64,000 nt of DNA from DAHVFK01 sp963755395 (GTDB lineage Bacteria > Pseudomonadota > Gammaproteobacteria > Burkholderiales > SG8-39): NCBI GenBank assembly GCA_963755395.1, contig CAVWJJ010000002.1, positions 1,240,001 to 1,304,000 on the forward strand, written 5' to 3'. The translations under genes and the position numbers were made by a program. The notes beneath the pieces are model-generated. The model was given only the letters and a program-made list of their open reading frames with translations. It was not told the DNA's origin and made no database searches. Below, piece after piece: positions 34,231-43,614 of this stretch; within the stretch, counting starts at the first letter, position 1; every line of letters starts with the position of its first letter.

Positions 34231-35252
34231 TGCGCATGCCGTGGTTCGAGTTCCGCTCGCCGCGCACGGTCGCGGAGGCGGCGAAGATCCTCGCCGCCGA
34301 AGGCCCGCGGGCGATGCTGATCGCGGGCGGCACCGACCTGGTGCCGAACATGAAGCGCCGCCACCAGACGCCGGCGACGCTGGTCTCCCTGCGCCGCGTG
34401 CCCGAGCTGAAGAAGTTCGCCAACGGCTCGGGGCTCGCCCTGGGCGCGGGCCTGACGCTGACCGAAGTCGTCGACTCCGCCCAGCTGCGGGCCACGTACC
34501 CCGGCCTGTGGCAGGCCGCGGCGCAGATCGCCACCCCGCACCTGAGGAACATGGGCACGCTCGGCGGCAACCTGTGCCTCGACACGCGCTGCACCTACTA
34601 CAACCAGAACTACGAATGGCGCCAGGCGATCGACTTCTGCCTCAAGAAGGAAGGCGAGACCTGCTGGGTGGCGACCGCGAGCAAGCGCTGCGTCGCGGTG
34701 TCGTCGACCGACAGCGCGCCCGCGCTTATCGCGCTCGGGGCGAAAGTGAAGCTCGTTTCTTCGGGCGGAGAAAGGGAGCTTGCGCTCGCGGACCTGTACC
34801 GCAACGACGGCATCGATTATCTTAGCCGCAAGCCGGACGAGATCCTGACCGAAGTCGTGTTGCCGCCTTCAGAGGGCTGGAAGAGCAGCTACTGGAAGCT
34901 GCGCCGCCGCGGCTCGTTCGATTTTCCCGTATTGGGGGTCGCAGCCGCGCTGCGTTTCGGAAAAGATCAGGTTATCGAGGAAGCGCGCATCGCCCTCGGC
35001 GCGGTCGCGTCGCGCCCGTTCCTGGTCGACAAGGCCGGCGCCTACCTCGCGGGCAAGAAGCTGAGCGACGACGTCATCGCCGAAGCGGCGGCCAGCGTCG
35101 CCTCGCGCGCCAAGCCGATGGACAACACCGACCTCGACCTGTACTGGCGCAAGGAAGTCGTCGGCGCCTTCGCCGGCTACGCGCTGAGGGAGCTGCGCGG
35201 CGACGACATGCGCGCCACGCGAGCGCGCATCGCGAGGCAGTCTCTCGAGTAA
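34227..35252 (+). CDS. hcrB: 4-hydroxybenzoyl-CoA reductase, FAD/[4Fe-4S] subunit
   Basis: A 341-residue FAD-binding subunit of the CoxM/HcrB type (LIAGGTDLVPNMKRR; TPHLRNMGTLGGNLC). It has the insert that separates 4-hydroxybenzoyl-CoA reductase from ordinary xanthine-dehydrogenase FAD subunits: four cysteines at residues 122 (DTRCTYY), 138 (IDFCLKK), 146 (ETCW) and 155 (KRCVAV). From memory these are the same positions and spacing as the [4Fe-4S] ligands of Thauera aromatica HcrB. Electrons enter through this cluster and FAD. Start is ATG 34227, overlapping the large-subunit stop. Confidence 0.87.
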   Translation: MMRMPWFEFRSPRTVAEAAKILAAEGPRAMLIAGGTDLVPNMKRRHQTPATLVSLRRVPELKKFANGSGLALGAGLTLTEVVDSAQLRATYPGLWQAAAQIATPHLRNMGTLGGNLCLDTRCTYYNQNYEWRQAIDFCLKKEGETCWVATASKRCVAVSSTDSAPALIALGAKVKLVSSGGERELALADLYRNDGIDYLSRKPDEILTEVVLPPSEGWKSSYWKLRRRGSFDFPVLGVAAALRFGKDQVIEEARIALGAVASRPFLVDKAGAYLAGKKLSDDVIAEAAASVASRAKPMDNTDLDLYWRKEVVGAFAGYALRELRGDDMRATRARIARQSLE

Positions 35253-35264
35253 ACTACTCGGGAC

Positions 35265-36095
35265 GTGAAAAATCTTCTCTCGCTACTGCTAGTCTGCGCG
35301 AGCGGCGCCCTGCAGGCGGCGCCCCTGCCGCATGCGGAGCCGGTGCCCGGCGGCGTCGCGATCGTGCCGCTCGGTCCCGACCGCGGGCAGGCGCCGCGCG
35401 CGACCTTCAACGGCGAGCGCGTGATGGTGCTCAGGGACGAGCGAAAGTGGCTGGCGGTGGTCGGCATCCCGCTCGACGCCAAGCCGGGCGCCTACGCGCT
35501 GCGGGTCGGCGAGCGCAGCCTGGATTTCAGCGTGCGCGACAAGCAGTACGCGGTGCAGCGCGTCACGATCAAGAACAAGCGCAAGGTCGACCCGACGCCG
35601 CTCGACCTCGAGCGCATCCGGCGCGAGTCGAAGATCATCAAGGCGGCGCTCGCCGCCTGGCACGCGAAGGCGAACGTGCCGCTGCAGTTCGATCTGCCGG
35701 TGCTCGGCCCGGTGAGCAGCCCCTTCGGCCTGCGCCGAATCTTCAACGGCGAGCCGCGCAATCCGCACAGCGGAATCGATATCGCGGTGCCTGCCGGCAC
35801 GCCGATCCGCGCCCCCGCGCCGGGGCGCGTGGCCGCCGTCGGCAATTTCTTCTTCGACGGCAACATGGCGCTGATCGACCACGGCCAGGGCCTGGTCACG
35901 ATGTACGGCCACATGGAGAAGATCCTGGTGAAGAAGGGTCAGCGGCTGGCGCGCGGCGAGGTCATCGGCCTGGTGGGGCAGACCGGCCGTGCCACCGGCC
36001 CGCACCTGCATTGGGGCGTGAGCCTGAATAACGCGCGGGTCGATCCCACGCTGTTCCTCGCGCCCGGTTCCCTGGCGCAGCTGGAGGCGAAATAG
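35265..36095 (+). CDS. M23-family peptidoglycan endopeptidase
   Basis: A 276-residue exported zinc metallopeptidase. The signal peptide (LLSLLLVCASGALQA) follows a GTG start at 35265. The C-terminal half is a LytM domain: NPHSGIDIAVPAG holds the HxxxD zinc ligands and GPHLHWGV the HxH, and both are intact, so it should be active. The N-terminal half resembles the beta-rich segment of similar YebA-type endopeptidases (DKQYAVQRVTIKNKRKVDP). It would cut peptide cross-links in the cell wall. It lies 12 bases after hcrB and before a porin gene, so transcription may continue through. Confidence 0.88.
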   Translation: MKNLLSLLLVCASGALQAAPLPHAEPVPGGVAIVPLGPDRGQAPRATFNGERVMVLRDERKWLAVVGIPLDAKPGAYALRVGERSLDFSVRDKQYAVQRVTIKNKRKVDPTPLDLERIRRESKIIKAALAAWHAKANVPLQFDLPVLGPVSSPFGLRRIFNGEPRNPHSGIDIAVPAGTPIRAPAPGRVAAVGNFFFDGNMALIDHGQGLVTMYGHMEKILVKKGQRLARGEVIGLVGQTGRATGPHLHWGVSLNNARVDPTLFLAPGSLAQLEAK

Positions 36096-36097
36096 GG

Positions 36098-37195
36098 ACG
36101 GTTTCTCACAGGGCGCGCGCCGCCTGCGCTGGCCTGTTCCTGGCCTGCCTGAACGCTCTGCCGGCGCACGCCGATGCCATTCAGTTCGAGCTGCGCTACA
36201 CCGGCGAGGTGATGGGGGTCGTGTCGGGCGGGATGCGGCGCGGGGCTGGCTACGAGGGGCGCGCGGACTTCGCGCTCGACGCCGATCTGGCCGAGCTCGC
36301 CGGCTGGCAGGAGACGGTGCTGCACGCGAGCGCCTACCAGATCCACGGCTACCAGGTGTCGCAGAACTACCTCGGCAACGTGATGACGGCGAGCAACATC
36401 GAGGCCAGGCCGACCACGCGCCTGTATTCGCTCTGGCTGCAGAAGGCGCTCGGCGGCGGCGCGTCGCTGCGCGCCGGGCAACTGGGCGCGGACGAGGAGT
36501 TCCTCGTGAGCGAGACCGCATCGACCTTGCTCAACGGAACCTTCGGCTGGGCGCCGGTCGTGGCGGCCGACATGACCAGCGGCGGGCCGGCGTACCCGCT
36601 CGCCGCGCCGGGCATCCGCCTGCGGCTGGTACCGAACGACGACGCCGCGCTGCTGCTCGCGGCGTTCGCGGGTGATCCGGCCGGCGGCGGCTGCGTCGAC
36701 GGCGGGCAGATCTGCAACCGCTACGGCACCACGTTCAGCACCAGCGGCGGCACGCTGTGGATGGGCGAGCTGCAGCTCGCCGGCGGCGAATACAAGCTCG
36801 GCGGCTGGTACCAGAACGGGACTTTCGCGGACCGGCGCGGCAACGGTGGACTGTATGCGATCGCCGACCGGACGCTGTGGCACGCGGGCGGGCGGGCGCT
36901 GAACGCCTTCCTGCGCGTCGGCGGTGCGCCCGCGGACCGCAACCCGGTCCAGTCCTATGTCGACGCCGGCCTGCGCTACCGGGGCCTGCTCGACTCGCGC
37001 CCGGACGATCTGCTTGTGCTCGGGGCGGCGCACGCGCAGCGGCGCGACGGCGCCGAGTCGGTGATCGAGCTGAGCTACCACATGCAGGCGACGCCGCGGC
37101 TCAGCCTGCAGCCCGACCTGCAGTACGTCGTTCAGCGGGGGACGAACATACCCAACGCCTGGGTCGTCGGGCTGCGGGCGAGCGTCCGGTTCTGA
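36098..37195 (+). CDS. OprB-type carbohydrate porin; start uncertain
   Basis: An outer-membrane barrel protein resembling carbohydrate-selective porins: LYSLWLQKALGGGASLRAGQ, GNGGLYAIADRTLWH, YVDAGLRYRGLLDSRPDDLL and the C-terminal RASVRF, ending in Phe. The frame has a signal peptide-like stretch (CAGLFLACLNALPAHA) that begins just after the M23 stop, but no ATG, GTG or TTG precedes it in frame, so the true start is unclear; an unusual start or missing base is likely. I placed the left end at the first codon after the stop region. It likely allows sugars or aromatic acids to enter. Confidence 0.75.
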   Translation, partial: TVSHRARAACAGLFLACLNALPAHADAIQFELRYTGEVMGVVSGGMRRGAGYEGRADFALDADLAELAGWQETVLHASAYQIHGYQVSQNYLGNVMTASNIEARPTTRLYSLWLQKALGGGASLRAGQLGADEEFLVSETASTLLNGTFGWAPVVAADMTSGGPAYPLAAPGIRLRLVPNDDAALLLAAFAGDPAGGGCVDGGQICNRYGTTFSTSGGTLWMGELQLAGGEYKLGGWYQNGTFADRRGNGGLYAIADRTLWHAGGRALNAFLRVGGAPADRNPVQSYVDAGLRYRGLLDSRPDDLLVLGAAHAQRRDGAESVIELSYHMQATPRLSLQPDLQYVVQRGTNIPNAWVVGLRASVRF

Positions 37196-37198
37196 CGC

Positions 37199-37960
37199 TC
37201 AGTGGCCGAGGATCTGGCTCAGGAACAGCTTCGCGCGCTCGGTTTTCGGGGCAGAAAAGAAATCCTGCGGTTTGTCGATTTCGACGATCTCGCCGCGGTC
37301 CATGAACACCACCCGGTCGGCGACGGTGCGCGCGAAGCCCATCTCGTGCGTGACCACCAGCATGGTCATTCCCTCGCGCGCGAGCTCGATCATCACGTCG
37401 AGCACTTCCTTGATCATCTCCGGGTCGAGCGCCGAGGTGGGCTCGTCGAACAGCATCACCTTGGGGCGCATGGCGAGCGCGCGCGCGATCGCCACCCGCT
37501 GCTGCTGGCCGCCGGAGAGCTGGGCCGGGTACTTGTCGGCCTGCTCGGCGATGCGCACGCGCTTGAGCAGCTGCATCGCCAGTTCCTCTGCCTCGCGCTT
37601 GGGCATGTGCCGCACCCAGGTTGGAGCCAAGGTGAGGTTCTGCAGCACCGTGAGGTGCGGAAACAGGTTGAACTGCTGGAATACCATGCCGACTTCGCGC
37701 CGGATGGCCTCGATCGCCTTGACGTCGTCCGCCAGCTCGATGCCGTCGACCAGGATCTGCCCGCGCTGGTGGGACTCGAGCCGGTTGATCAGGCGCACCA
37801 TGGTCGACTTGCCCGAGCCCGAGGGGCCGCAAATGACGATCTTCTCGCCGCGCGCGACCGAGAAGTCGATCCCGCGCAGTACGTGGAATTCGCCGTACCA
37901 CTTGTCGACGCCGCGCATCTCGATGATTGGTCCGTCGTTGGTGCCGCTGTCGTTGGCCAA
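37199..37960 (-). CDS. aapP: General L-amino-acid ABC importer, ATPase
   Basis: A 253-residue ABC ATPase of the polar amino-acid type. Walker A is GPSGSGKST, the Q-loop VFQQFNLFPHLTVLQNL, the signature LSGGQQQRV, Walker B VMLFDEPTSALD and the switch histidine is in VVTHEMGFA. I chose TTG 37960 as start, 3 bases after the permease gene stop and behind a GGAGGA sequence; a further upstream reading frame would run through the permease end. It is the last gene of aapJQMP and powers amino-acid uptake. Confidence 0.9.
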   Translation of the reverse strand: MANDSGTNDGPIIEMRGVDKWYGEFHVLRGIDFSVARGEKIVICGPSGSGKSTMVRLINRLESHQRGQILVDGIELADDVKAIEAIRREVGMVFQQFNLFPHLTVLQNLTLAPTWVRHMPKREAEELAMQLLKRVRIAEQADKYPAQLSGGQQQRVAIARALAMRPKVMLFDEPTSALDPEMIKEVLDVMIELAREGMTMLVVTHEMGFARTVADRVVFMDRGEIVEIDKPQDFFSAPKTERAKLFLSQILGH

Positions 37961-37961
37961 G

Positions 37962-39075
37962 TTAGTCCTCCCGCAGGATGTGTTTGCGGCCGCGCGCAAG
38001 GTCGCGCTCCAGTCTCTGGCTGTACCTCGACATCGAGAAGCAGAACGCGAAGTAGATCAGCGCGGCGAACAGGTAGGCCTCGATGCCGTAGCCGCTCCAG
38101 GCGGGCTCCTCGAGCCCCACCTTGACCGCGCTCAGCAGGTCGAACAGGCCGATGATCACCACCAGCGAGGTGTCCTTGAAGAACGCGATGAAGGTGTTGA
38201 CCAGCGGCGGGATCGAGATGCGCAGCGCCTGCGGCAGGACGATCAGCAGCATCTTGCGCCAGTACGACAGGCCGAGCGCCTCGGCCGCCTCGTACTGCCC
38301 GCCCGGGATCGCCTGCAGCCCGCCGCGCACGACCTCGGCCAGGTAGGCCATGGCGAACATCACCATCGCGATCTGCGCCCGCAGCAGCTTGTCGATCGAC
38401 ACGCCCGAGGGCAGGAACAGCGGCAGCATCACCGAGGCCATGAACAGCAGGCTGATCAGCGGCACGCCGCGGATCAGCTCGATGTACATCACGCATGCCG
38501 TGCGCACCGCGGGCATGTTGGAGCGCCGGCCGAGCGCGAGCAGGATCGAGAGCGGGAACGCAGCCGCGATGCCGAAGGTGGCCAGGATCAGCGTCAGCAG
38601 CAGGCCGCCCCAGCGCTCGTCGCCCACGTAGGGCAGGCCGGAGCACGCCGCCCCACATCAGCACGAAGATCAGCGCCAGCCCGCCGAGCCAGACCCAGGC
38701 GAGCCAGGGCCGCCAGCACGCGCGCCGCGAGCTCAGCACGTAAAGCGCGATGAAAAGCAGGATGCCGAGGCCGGGCCGCCATTGCTGCGCGTAGGGATAG
38801 CGGCCGAACAGGATGAAGCGGTGCTTCTCCACGATGTACGCCCAGCAGGCGCCGTGCCCCGCGGCGACGCGGCAGGCCGCCGCGCCGCCGCTGTGCCAGA
38901 CCGCGTTGACGAATGCCCAGTCGAACAGCGGCGGCACGAGCCGCCAAGCCAGGTAGAGCAGCGCCAGCGTGGCGAGCGCGCTCGGAACGCTGTAGAAAAG
39001 GTTCGCCCGCAGCCATTCGACGGCGCGCCCGCCCGGCAGGCGGCGCGGTGCGGCGCTATCGGAGGCGGCGCTCAT
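37962..39075 (-). CDS. aapM: General L-amino-acid ABC importer, permease AapM (one frameshift)
   Basis: An inner-membrane permease of about 370 residues. The N-terminal part is in one frame (FYSVPSALATLALLYLAWRL, then VWHSGGAAACRVAAGHGACW); the BPD_transp_1 domain is in another (LILATFGIAAAFPLSILLA, the EAA loop EAAEALGLSYWRKMLLIVLP). The change occurs near 38640, where deleting one C in GTGCTCCGGCCTG restores continuity, so a sequencing error is likely. It overlaps aapQ by 4 bases and forms the channel together with AapQ. Confidence 0.85.
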
Positions 39076-40259
39076 GACCGGGTCGCGCCTTTCAGCGCGA
39101 TGCGCTTGTTGTACCAGTTCATGAAAGCCGAGATCGACAGGCTGATGGTCAGGTAGACCGCCATGATGATCGCGATGCCCTCGATCGCCTGGCCGGTCTG
39201 GTTCATCGAGGTATTGGCGATCGACACCAGGTCGGGATAGCCGATCGCCACCGCAAGCGAGCTGTTCTTGGTCAGGTTGAGGAACTGGCTGGTCATCGGC
39301 GGCACGATCACGCGCAGCGCCTGGGGCAGGATCACCAGCCGCATCGCGCGGCGCGGGCGCAGGCCGAGCGCGTAGGCGGCCTCGAACTGGCCGCGGTCGA
39401 CCGCCAGCACGCCGGCGCGCACGATTTCGGCGATGAAGGCGGCGGTATAGGTGGTCAGCCCGCCGAGCAGGGCGGCAAACTCGGGCGTGAGCGTCATGCC
39501 GCCGGCGAAGTTGAAGCCCTGCAGCACCGGGCGCTCCAGGTGCAGCGGCGCTCCGGCTACCAGGAACACGATCAGCGGCAGGCCGAACACCAGCGCGCTG
39601 CCGGCGCTGAGGGTGGGGAAGGGCTGGCCGGTGAGCGCCTGGCGGCGCTTCGCCCAGCGCGCAAGCAGCCAGGCGCCGACCATGCCGACGATGAGCGCCG
39701 CGGCCATCCAGGCGTGCGCCGGGTGCGAATGCACCACCGGCAGGGCGATACCGCGGTTGCTGAGGAAAACCCCCGGCAGCGGCGCGAGCGCCTGGCGCGG
39801 CCCGGGCAGATTGTCCGAAATGACCGTGTACCAGAAGAAAAGCTGCACCAGCAGCGGCACGTTGCGCAAGGTCTCGACGTAGCCGCCGGCCAGCCTGGAC
39901 AGCAGCCAGTTGTGCGACAGCCTGGCCAGGCCGATCAGGGTGCCAAGCAGCGTGGCGGCGATGACCCCGACCACCGACACGCGCAAGGTATTGAGCACGC
40001 CGACCGTGAGCGCCCGCAGATAGGTGTCGGCGGCGTTGTAGCTGATGAGCGTGGTTTCGCCGATCGCGAAGCCGGCCTCGCGCTTGAGGAAGCCGAAGCC
40101 GCTTGCGATGTGGCGATCTTCGAGGTTATGCGCGGTGTTGTAGATCAGGAACCAGGCGACCAGGCCGACCACCGCCACCAGCAGGACCTGGTACAGGATC
40201 GCGCGGACGCGCAGGTCGTACAGCGACCAGCCTGCGCGCCGCCCGGGCGCGGTGGGCAC
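39072..40259 (-). CDS. aapQ: General L-amino-acid ABC importer, permease AapQ
   Basis: A 395-residue permease with a first helix ILYQVLLVAVVGLVAWFLIY, a periplasmic insert characteristic of AapQ/BztB (NLPGPRQALAPLPGVFLSNRG is within it), and then the BPD_transp_1 helices with the EAA loop FEAAYALGLRPRRAMRLVILP. Starts at GTG 40259, one base after the aapJ stop. It pairs with AapM in the membrane for uptake of a broad range of L-amino acids. Confidence 0.9.
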   Translation of the reverse strand: MPTAPGRRAGWSLYDLRVRAILYQVLLVAVVGLVAWFLIYNTAHNLEDRHIASGFGFLKREAGFAIGETTLISYNAADTYLRALTVGVLNTLRVSVVGVIAATLLGTLIGLARLSHNWLLSRLAGGYVETLRNVPLLVQLFFWYTVISDNLPGPRQALAPLPGVFLSNRGIALPVVHSHPAHAWMAAALIVGMVGAWLLARWAKRRQALTGQPFPTLSAGSALVFGLPLIVFLVAGAPLHLERPVLQGFNFAGGMTLTPEFAALLGGLTTYTAAFIAEIVRAGVLAVDRGQFEAAYALGLRPRRAMRLVILPQALRVIVPPMTSQFLNLTKNSSLAVAIGYPDLVSIANTSMNQTGQAIEGIAIIMAVYLTISLSISAFMNWYNKRIALKGATRS

Positions 40260-40260
40260 T

Positions 40261-41274
40261 TCAGCGAATCGGTGGCGCGTACATGATGCCGCCGTGGGTC
40301 CAGAGCGCGTTTATCCCGCGCTCGAAGCCGAGCGGCTTGAGGTTGGCCTCGAACGACTCGCCGTAATTGCCGACCTGCTTGATGATGTTGTAGGCCCAGC
40401 GGTTGTCGACCCCCATCATCTTGCCCAGGTCGCCCGAGGTGCCGACGAAGCGCTGGATCGCGGGATTGGTGCTGGTCAGCGCCTGGTCGATGTTCTTCGA
40501 GGTCAGGCCGAGCTCCTCGGCATTGATCATCGCGAACAGCGACCATTTCACGACGGCGAGCCAGCCGTCATCGCCCCGACGCACCACCGGCCCGAGCGGC
40601 TCCTTGGAGATCACTTCCGGCAGGATGACGTAGTCGGCCGGATTGGGTGCGCGCGAGCCGCGGGTCGAGACCAGGCCCGACACGTCGGTGGTGAACACGT
40701 CGCAGCGGCCGGAGAAGAACGCGCTCGTCACCTCCTCGAGCTTCTCGATCACGACCGGCTTGAAGGTCATGTTGTTGGCGCGGAAGTAGTCCGCCAGGTT
40801 CAGCTCGGTGGTGGTTCCGGGCTGCACGCAGATGGTGGCGCCGTTGAGCTCCTTGGCGCTCTTCACGCCGAGCTTCTTCGCCACCATGAAGCCCTGCCCG
40901 TCGTAGTAGTCCACGCCGGCAAAGGTGAGGCCGAGGTTGGTGTCGCGGGTATAGGTCCAGGTGGTGTTGCGCGAGAGCATGTCGATCTCGCCCGATTGCA
41001 GCGCGGTGAAGCGCTGCTGCGCGGTAAGCGGCGTGTAGTGCACCTTGCTCGCATCGCCGAACACCGTGGCCGCAACCGCGCGGCACACGTCGACTTCGAG
41101 ACCGTGCCAGACCCCCTTCGAATCCGGCTGCGAGAACCCGGCCAGGCCGGTATTCACGCCGCACTGCAAGTAGCCCTTCGCCTTGACGGCGGCCAGGGTC
41201 GATTGGGCGAAGGCGCTTCCGGCCCAGGTGATCGCGAGCGCAAGCGCACCCGCCCAGACGGCGATTCTCTTCAT
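40261..41274 (-). CDS. aapJ: General L-amino-acid ABC importer, binding protein
   Basis: A 337-residue periplasmic substrate-binding protein with a signal peptide (IAVWAGALALAITWAGSAFA). The AapJ/BztA pattern is clear: AVKAKGYLQCGVNTGLAGFS, then TPLTAQQRFTALQSGEIDML, RNTTWTYTRDT and GTTTELNLADYFR. It captures amino acids and delivers them to AapQM. First gene of the aapJQMP operon. The upstream gap (41275-41457) is expected to hold the promoter, but no clear boxes were found. Confidence 0.92.
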   Translation of the reverse strand: MKRIAVWAGALALAITWAGSAFAQSTLAAVKAKGYLQCGVNTGLAGFSQPDSKGVWHGLEVDVCRAVAATVFGDASKVHYTPLTAQQRFTALQSGEIDMLSRNTTWTYTRDTNLGLTFAGVDYYDGQGFMVAKKLGVKSAKELNGATICVQPGTTTELNLADYFRANNMTFKPVVIEKLEEVTSAFFSGRCDVFTTDVSGLVSTRGSRAPNPADYVILPEVISKEPLGPVVRRGDDGWLAVVKWSLFAMINAEELGLTSKNIDQALTSTNPAIQRFVGTSGDLGKMMGVDNRWAYNIIKQVGNYGESFEANLKPLGFERGINALWTHGGIMYAPPIR

Positions 41275-41457
41275 GGCATTCCCCTCCTGATGGCGATGGA
41301 CGGCCGGCGCATGCTCCCGGCACGGGTTCCAGTGTATGCGCACGCAGCGCGGCGGCGCAACCCGAACCGTCGGGGCGGCGAGAGCCGCGACGCGGACTCT
41401 TTGCGGTGAATCCGCCGCGCTGCTATCTTGGCTGCAGGAGATGCGCCGCAACATGAG

Positions 41458-42387
41458 ATGAGCGCGAAGCTGAATATCCGCATCGTGGCGCGCGGACTGC
41501 GCTTTCCGGAAGGGCCGATCGCCATGTCCGACGGCAGCGTGCTGCTGGTCGAGGTCGCGCGCGGCACGCTCTCGCGCGTGCGCCCGGACGGCGCGGTCGA
41601 GGTGGTGGCCGAGCTCGGCGGCGGGCCGAACGGCGCCGCGCTCGGGCCCGACGGCGCGGTCTACGTATGCAACAACGGCGGCTTTCGCTGGCACGAGGAC
41701 AAGCACGGCCTGCGTCCGCTGGGACAGGCCGACGACTACAGCGGCGGGCGCATCGAGCGCGTCGACCTGGCGAGCGGCGAAGCGCGCGTGCTGTACGACG
41801 CCGGCCCGAACGGCCCGCTCAAGGGTCCGAACGACATCGTGTTCGACCGCGCGGGCGGAATGTGGTTTACCGATCTCGGCAAGGCGCGCGCGCGCGACAT
41901 GGACCGTGGCGGGGTGTACTACGCGAGCGCCGACGGCGGCTCGATCCGCGAGGCGGTCTACCCGCTTCTGACGCCGAACGGCATCGGCCTGTCGCCCGAC
42001 GAGACGCGCCTGTACGTCGCCGAAACGCACACCGGGCGGCTGTGGGCGTTCGACCTCGAGGCGCCCGGCGTGGTGAAGCGCCGCCGCTACCCTTCGCCCA
42101 ACGGCGGCGAGCTGGTGGCGGGACTGCCGGGCTTCCAGCTGTTCGACTCGCTTGCCCTCGACGCGCTAGGCAACATCTGCGTCGCGACCCTGTTCAACGG
42201 CGGCATCACGCTGATCTCACCCGATGGGTGCAGCATCGAGCACCTGCCGCTGCCGGACGACTACACCACCAATATCTGCTTCGGCGGGCGGGACCTGCGC
42301 ACCGCGTACGTCACGCTCAGCTCGTCCGGCCGGCTCGTCGCGCTCGACTGGCCCGGGTCGGGCCTAGCGCTCAATTTCATGCGCTAG
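41458..42387 (+). CDS. SMP-30/gluconolactonase-family protein
   Basis: A 309-residue six-bladed beta-propeller related to SMP-30/gluconolactonase, lactonases that need a divalent metal. Family residues are present: RFPEGPIAM (metal Glu), LKGPNDIVFD (Asn-Asp ligand) and LTPNGIGLSPDETRLYVAET (second Asn and the general base region). The start is ATG 41458; a TTG 30 bases upstream is less likely. No signal peptide is seen, so it acts in the cytoplasm. The lactone substrate is unknown. It is divergent from aapJ and its 3' end overlaps the LuxR regulator by 24 bases. Confidence 0.87.
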   Translation: MSAKLNIRIVARGLRFPEGPIAMSDGSVLLVEVARGTLSRVRPDGAVEVVAELGGGPNGAALGPDGAVYVCNNGGFRWHEDKHGLRPLGQADDYSGGRIERVDLASGEARVLYDAGPNGPLKGPNDIVFDRAGGMWFTDLGKARARDMDRGGVYYASADGGSIREAVYPLLTPNGIGLSPDETRLYVAETHTGRLWAFDLEAPGVVKRRRYPSPNGGELVAGLPGFQLFDSLALDALGNICVATLFNGGITLISPDGCSIEHLPLPDDYTTNICFGGRDLRTAYVTLSSSGRLVALDWPGSGLALNFMR

Positions 42388-43134
42388 GACGCGCATGACC
42401 GCCGCGGTGCGCGTCTCGACCCCGAGCTTGGCGTAGGCGCGCTGAAGGTGCTTGTGCACCGTGCGCGGGCTGATGCCAAGCAGGACGGCGATGTCGCGGT
42501 CGGTCTTTCCGCGGGCGAGCCAGAGCACCAGCTCGCGCTCGCGCGGCGTGAGCGGCAGGCCGGCGACGCGCAACTCGATCTGCGCGGTGGGCGAGCGCGC
42601 GAGCTCGAGCGCCCGCGCGTGGCGGTAGAGATTGCCGAGTGCGGGCCGCAGCAACTCGAGCAGCGCGCGCTCGCGCTCGCTGAAGTCACGCCGCGTGCGA
42701 TTGAACACGATGCTCACCAGCAGCGACGGGTCGACGTGCAGCGGCAGCGCCAGGGCATGGTCGATTCCGACCCGGCGGTAGTACTCGTTGTACAGCGCGC
42801 TACGCCGGAAGCGCTCGAACGGCACCGAGTCACTGATGCGCTGAACCCCGCTTCCTACGCGCGCGCCGTGGTATCGCACCAACGGATGCTCGTGGAAGTG
42901 GCGGTCGAAGGCGGCGCGGTCTTCCGCGCTCAGCTGATCGCCCAGCGCGGCGGCGATTCCGCGCCTTCCGGCGGCCAGGTCGCAGACCGAGAGCGTCGTC
43001 ATCTCGGATGGGGCCAGTCGCACCAGTTCCTCGATCCCGCGGCGGGCGAATTGCGTCACGCCGCCCGCCGCTGCGCTAACCTCCTGCAGCAGGCGCATCC
43101 CGCGGCGCAAATCGTTTCCGCGCAGGGACTCCAT
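42364..43134 (-). CDS. LuxR-family transcriptional regulator
   Basis: A 256-residue regulator. The C-terminal 65 residues are a LuxR/NarL helix-turn-helix (LTPRERELVLWLARGKTDRD, then ISPRTVHKHLQRAYAKLGV). The N-terminal part is a single sensory domain with GAF-like features but is not the acyl-homoserine-lactone pocket I know; no receiver Asp motif is visible. The start ATG 43134 is chosen because the 85 residues upstream of it in the same frame are Arg-rich and unlike protein. It may control the divergent VOC gene. Confidence 0.82.
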   Translation of the reverse strand: MESLRGNDLRRGMRLLQEVSAAAGGVTQFARRGIEELVRLAPSEMTTLSVCDLAAGRRGIAAALGDQLSAEDRAAFDRHFHEHPLVRYHGARVGSGVQRISDSVPFERFRRSALYNEYYRRVGIDHALALPLHVDPSLLVSIVFNRTRRDFSERERALLELLRPALGNLYRHARALELARSPTAQIELRVAGLPLTPRERELVLWLARGKTDRDIAVLLGISPRTVHKHLQRAYAKLGVETRTAAVMRVLAHEIER

Positions 43135-43232
43135 CGGTTCTCGCCGCCGGCCTACGCAATCCTGCGTATAGACGCGGACCGGGGCCGGGCGCAACAGTAT
43201 AGGCGCTGAACAACTGTTAATTGGAGAGCGCC

Positions 43233-43610
43233 ATGAACACAGCACAGGTGACCTGCATGCTGCCGGTGAAGGACATGACCCGCGCGCGCGCCTTCTACGA
43301 GCGCCAGCTCGGCCTGGAGCCGCGCGGTGCCAGGCCCGACGGCAAGTTCGTGTACCACTGCGCCGGGACCGAGATTGCTCTTTTCCCAAAGCCCGAGGGC
43401 ACCAAGGCTGAGCACACCGCGCTCAGCTTCAGCGTGGCCGACATCGGCGGCGCGATCCGCGAGCTCGAGGCGCGCGGCGTGAGGTTTTCCGACTACGATC
43501 TGCCCGGGCTGAAGACAGTGGACCACGTTTGCGTGCTCGGCTCGGAGAAGGCGGCCTGGTTTAACGACCCCGAGGGCAACATCCTTTGCCTGCACCAGGA
43601 CCTGGGGTAG
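43233..43610 (+). CDS. VOC/glyoxalase-fold protein
   Basis: A 125-residue vicinal-oxygen-chelate protein with paired beta-alpha-beta-beta-beta units (VTCMLPVKDMTRARAFYERQ; AAWFNDPEGNILCLHQ). The motif NILCLHQ contains the typical terminal ligand region. It may act on lactoylglutathione-like or aromatic substrates, or bind a drug. Start ATG 43233 follows a TTGGAGAG ribosome-binding site; an in-frame TTG 12 bases earlier is unlikely. It is followed after 4 bases by a flavin-binding-fold gene. Confidence 0.82.
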   Translation: MNTAQVTCMLPVKDMTRARAFYERQLGLEPRGARPDGKFVYHCAGTEIALFPKPEGTKAEHTALSFSVADIGGAIRELEARGVRFSDYDLPGLKTVDHVCVLGSEKAAWFNDPEGNILCLHQDLG

Positions 43611-43614
43611 CGCC

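Noticed and set aside
41428..41457. Upstream TTG start for the SMP-30 gene
   Set aside because: The added residues do not resemble family N-termini; ATG 41458 fits better.
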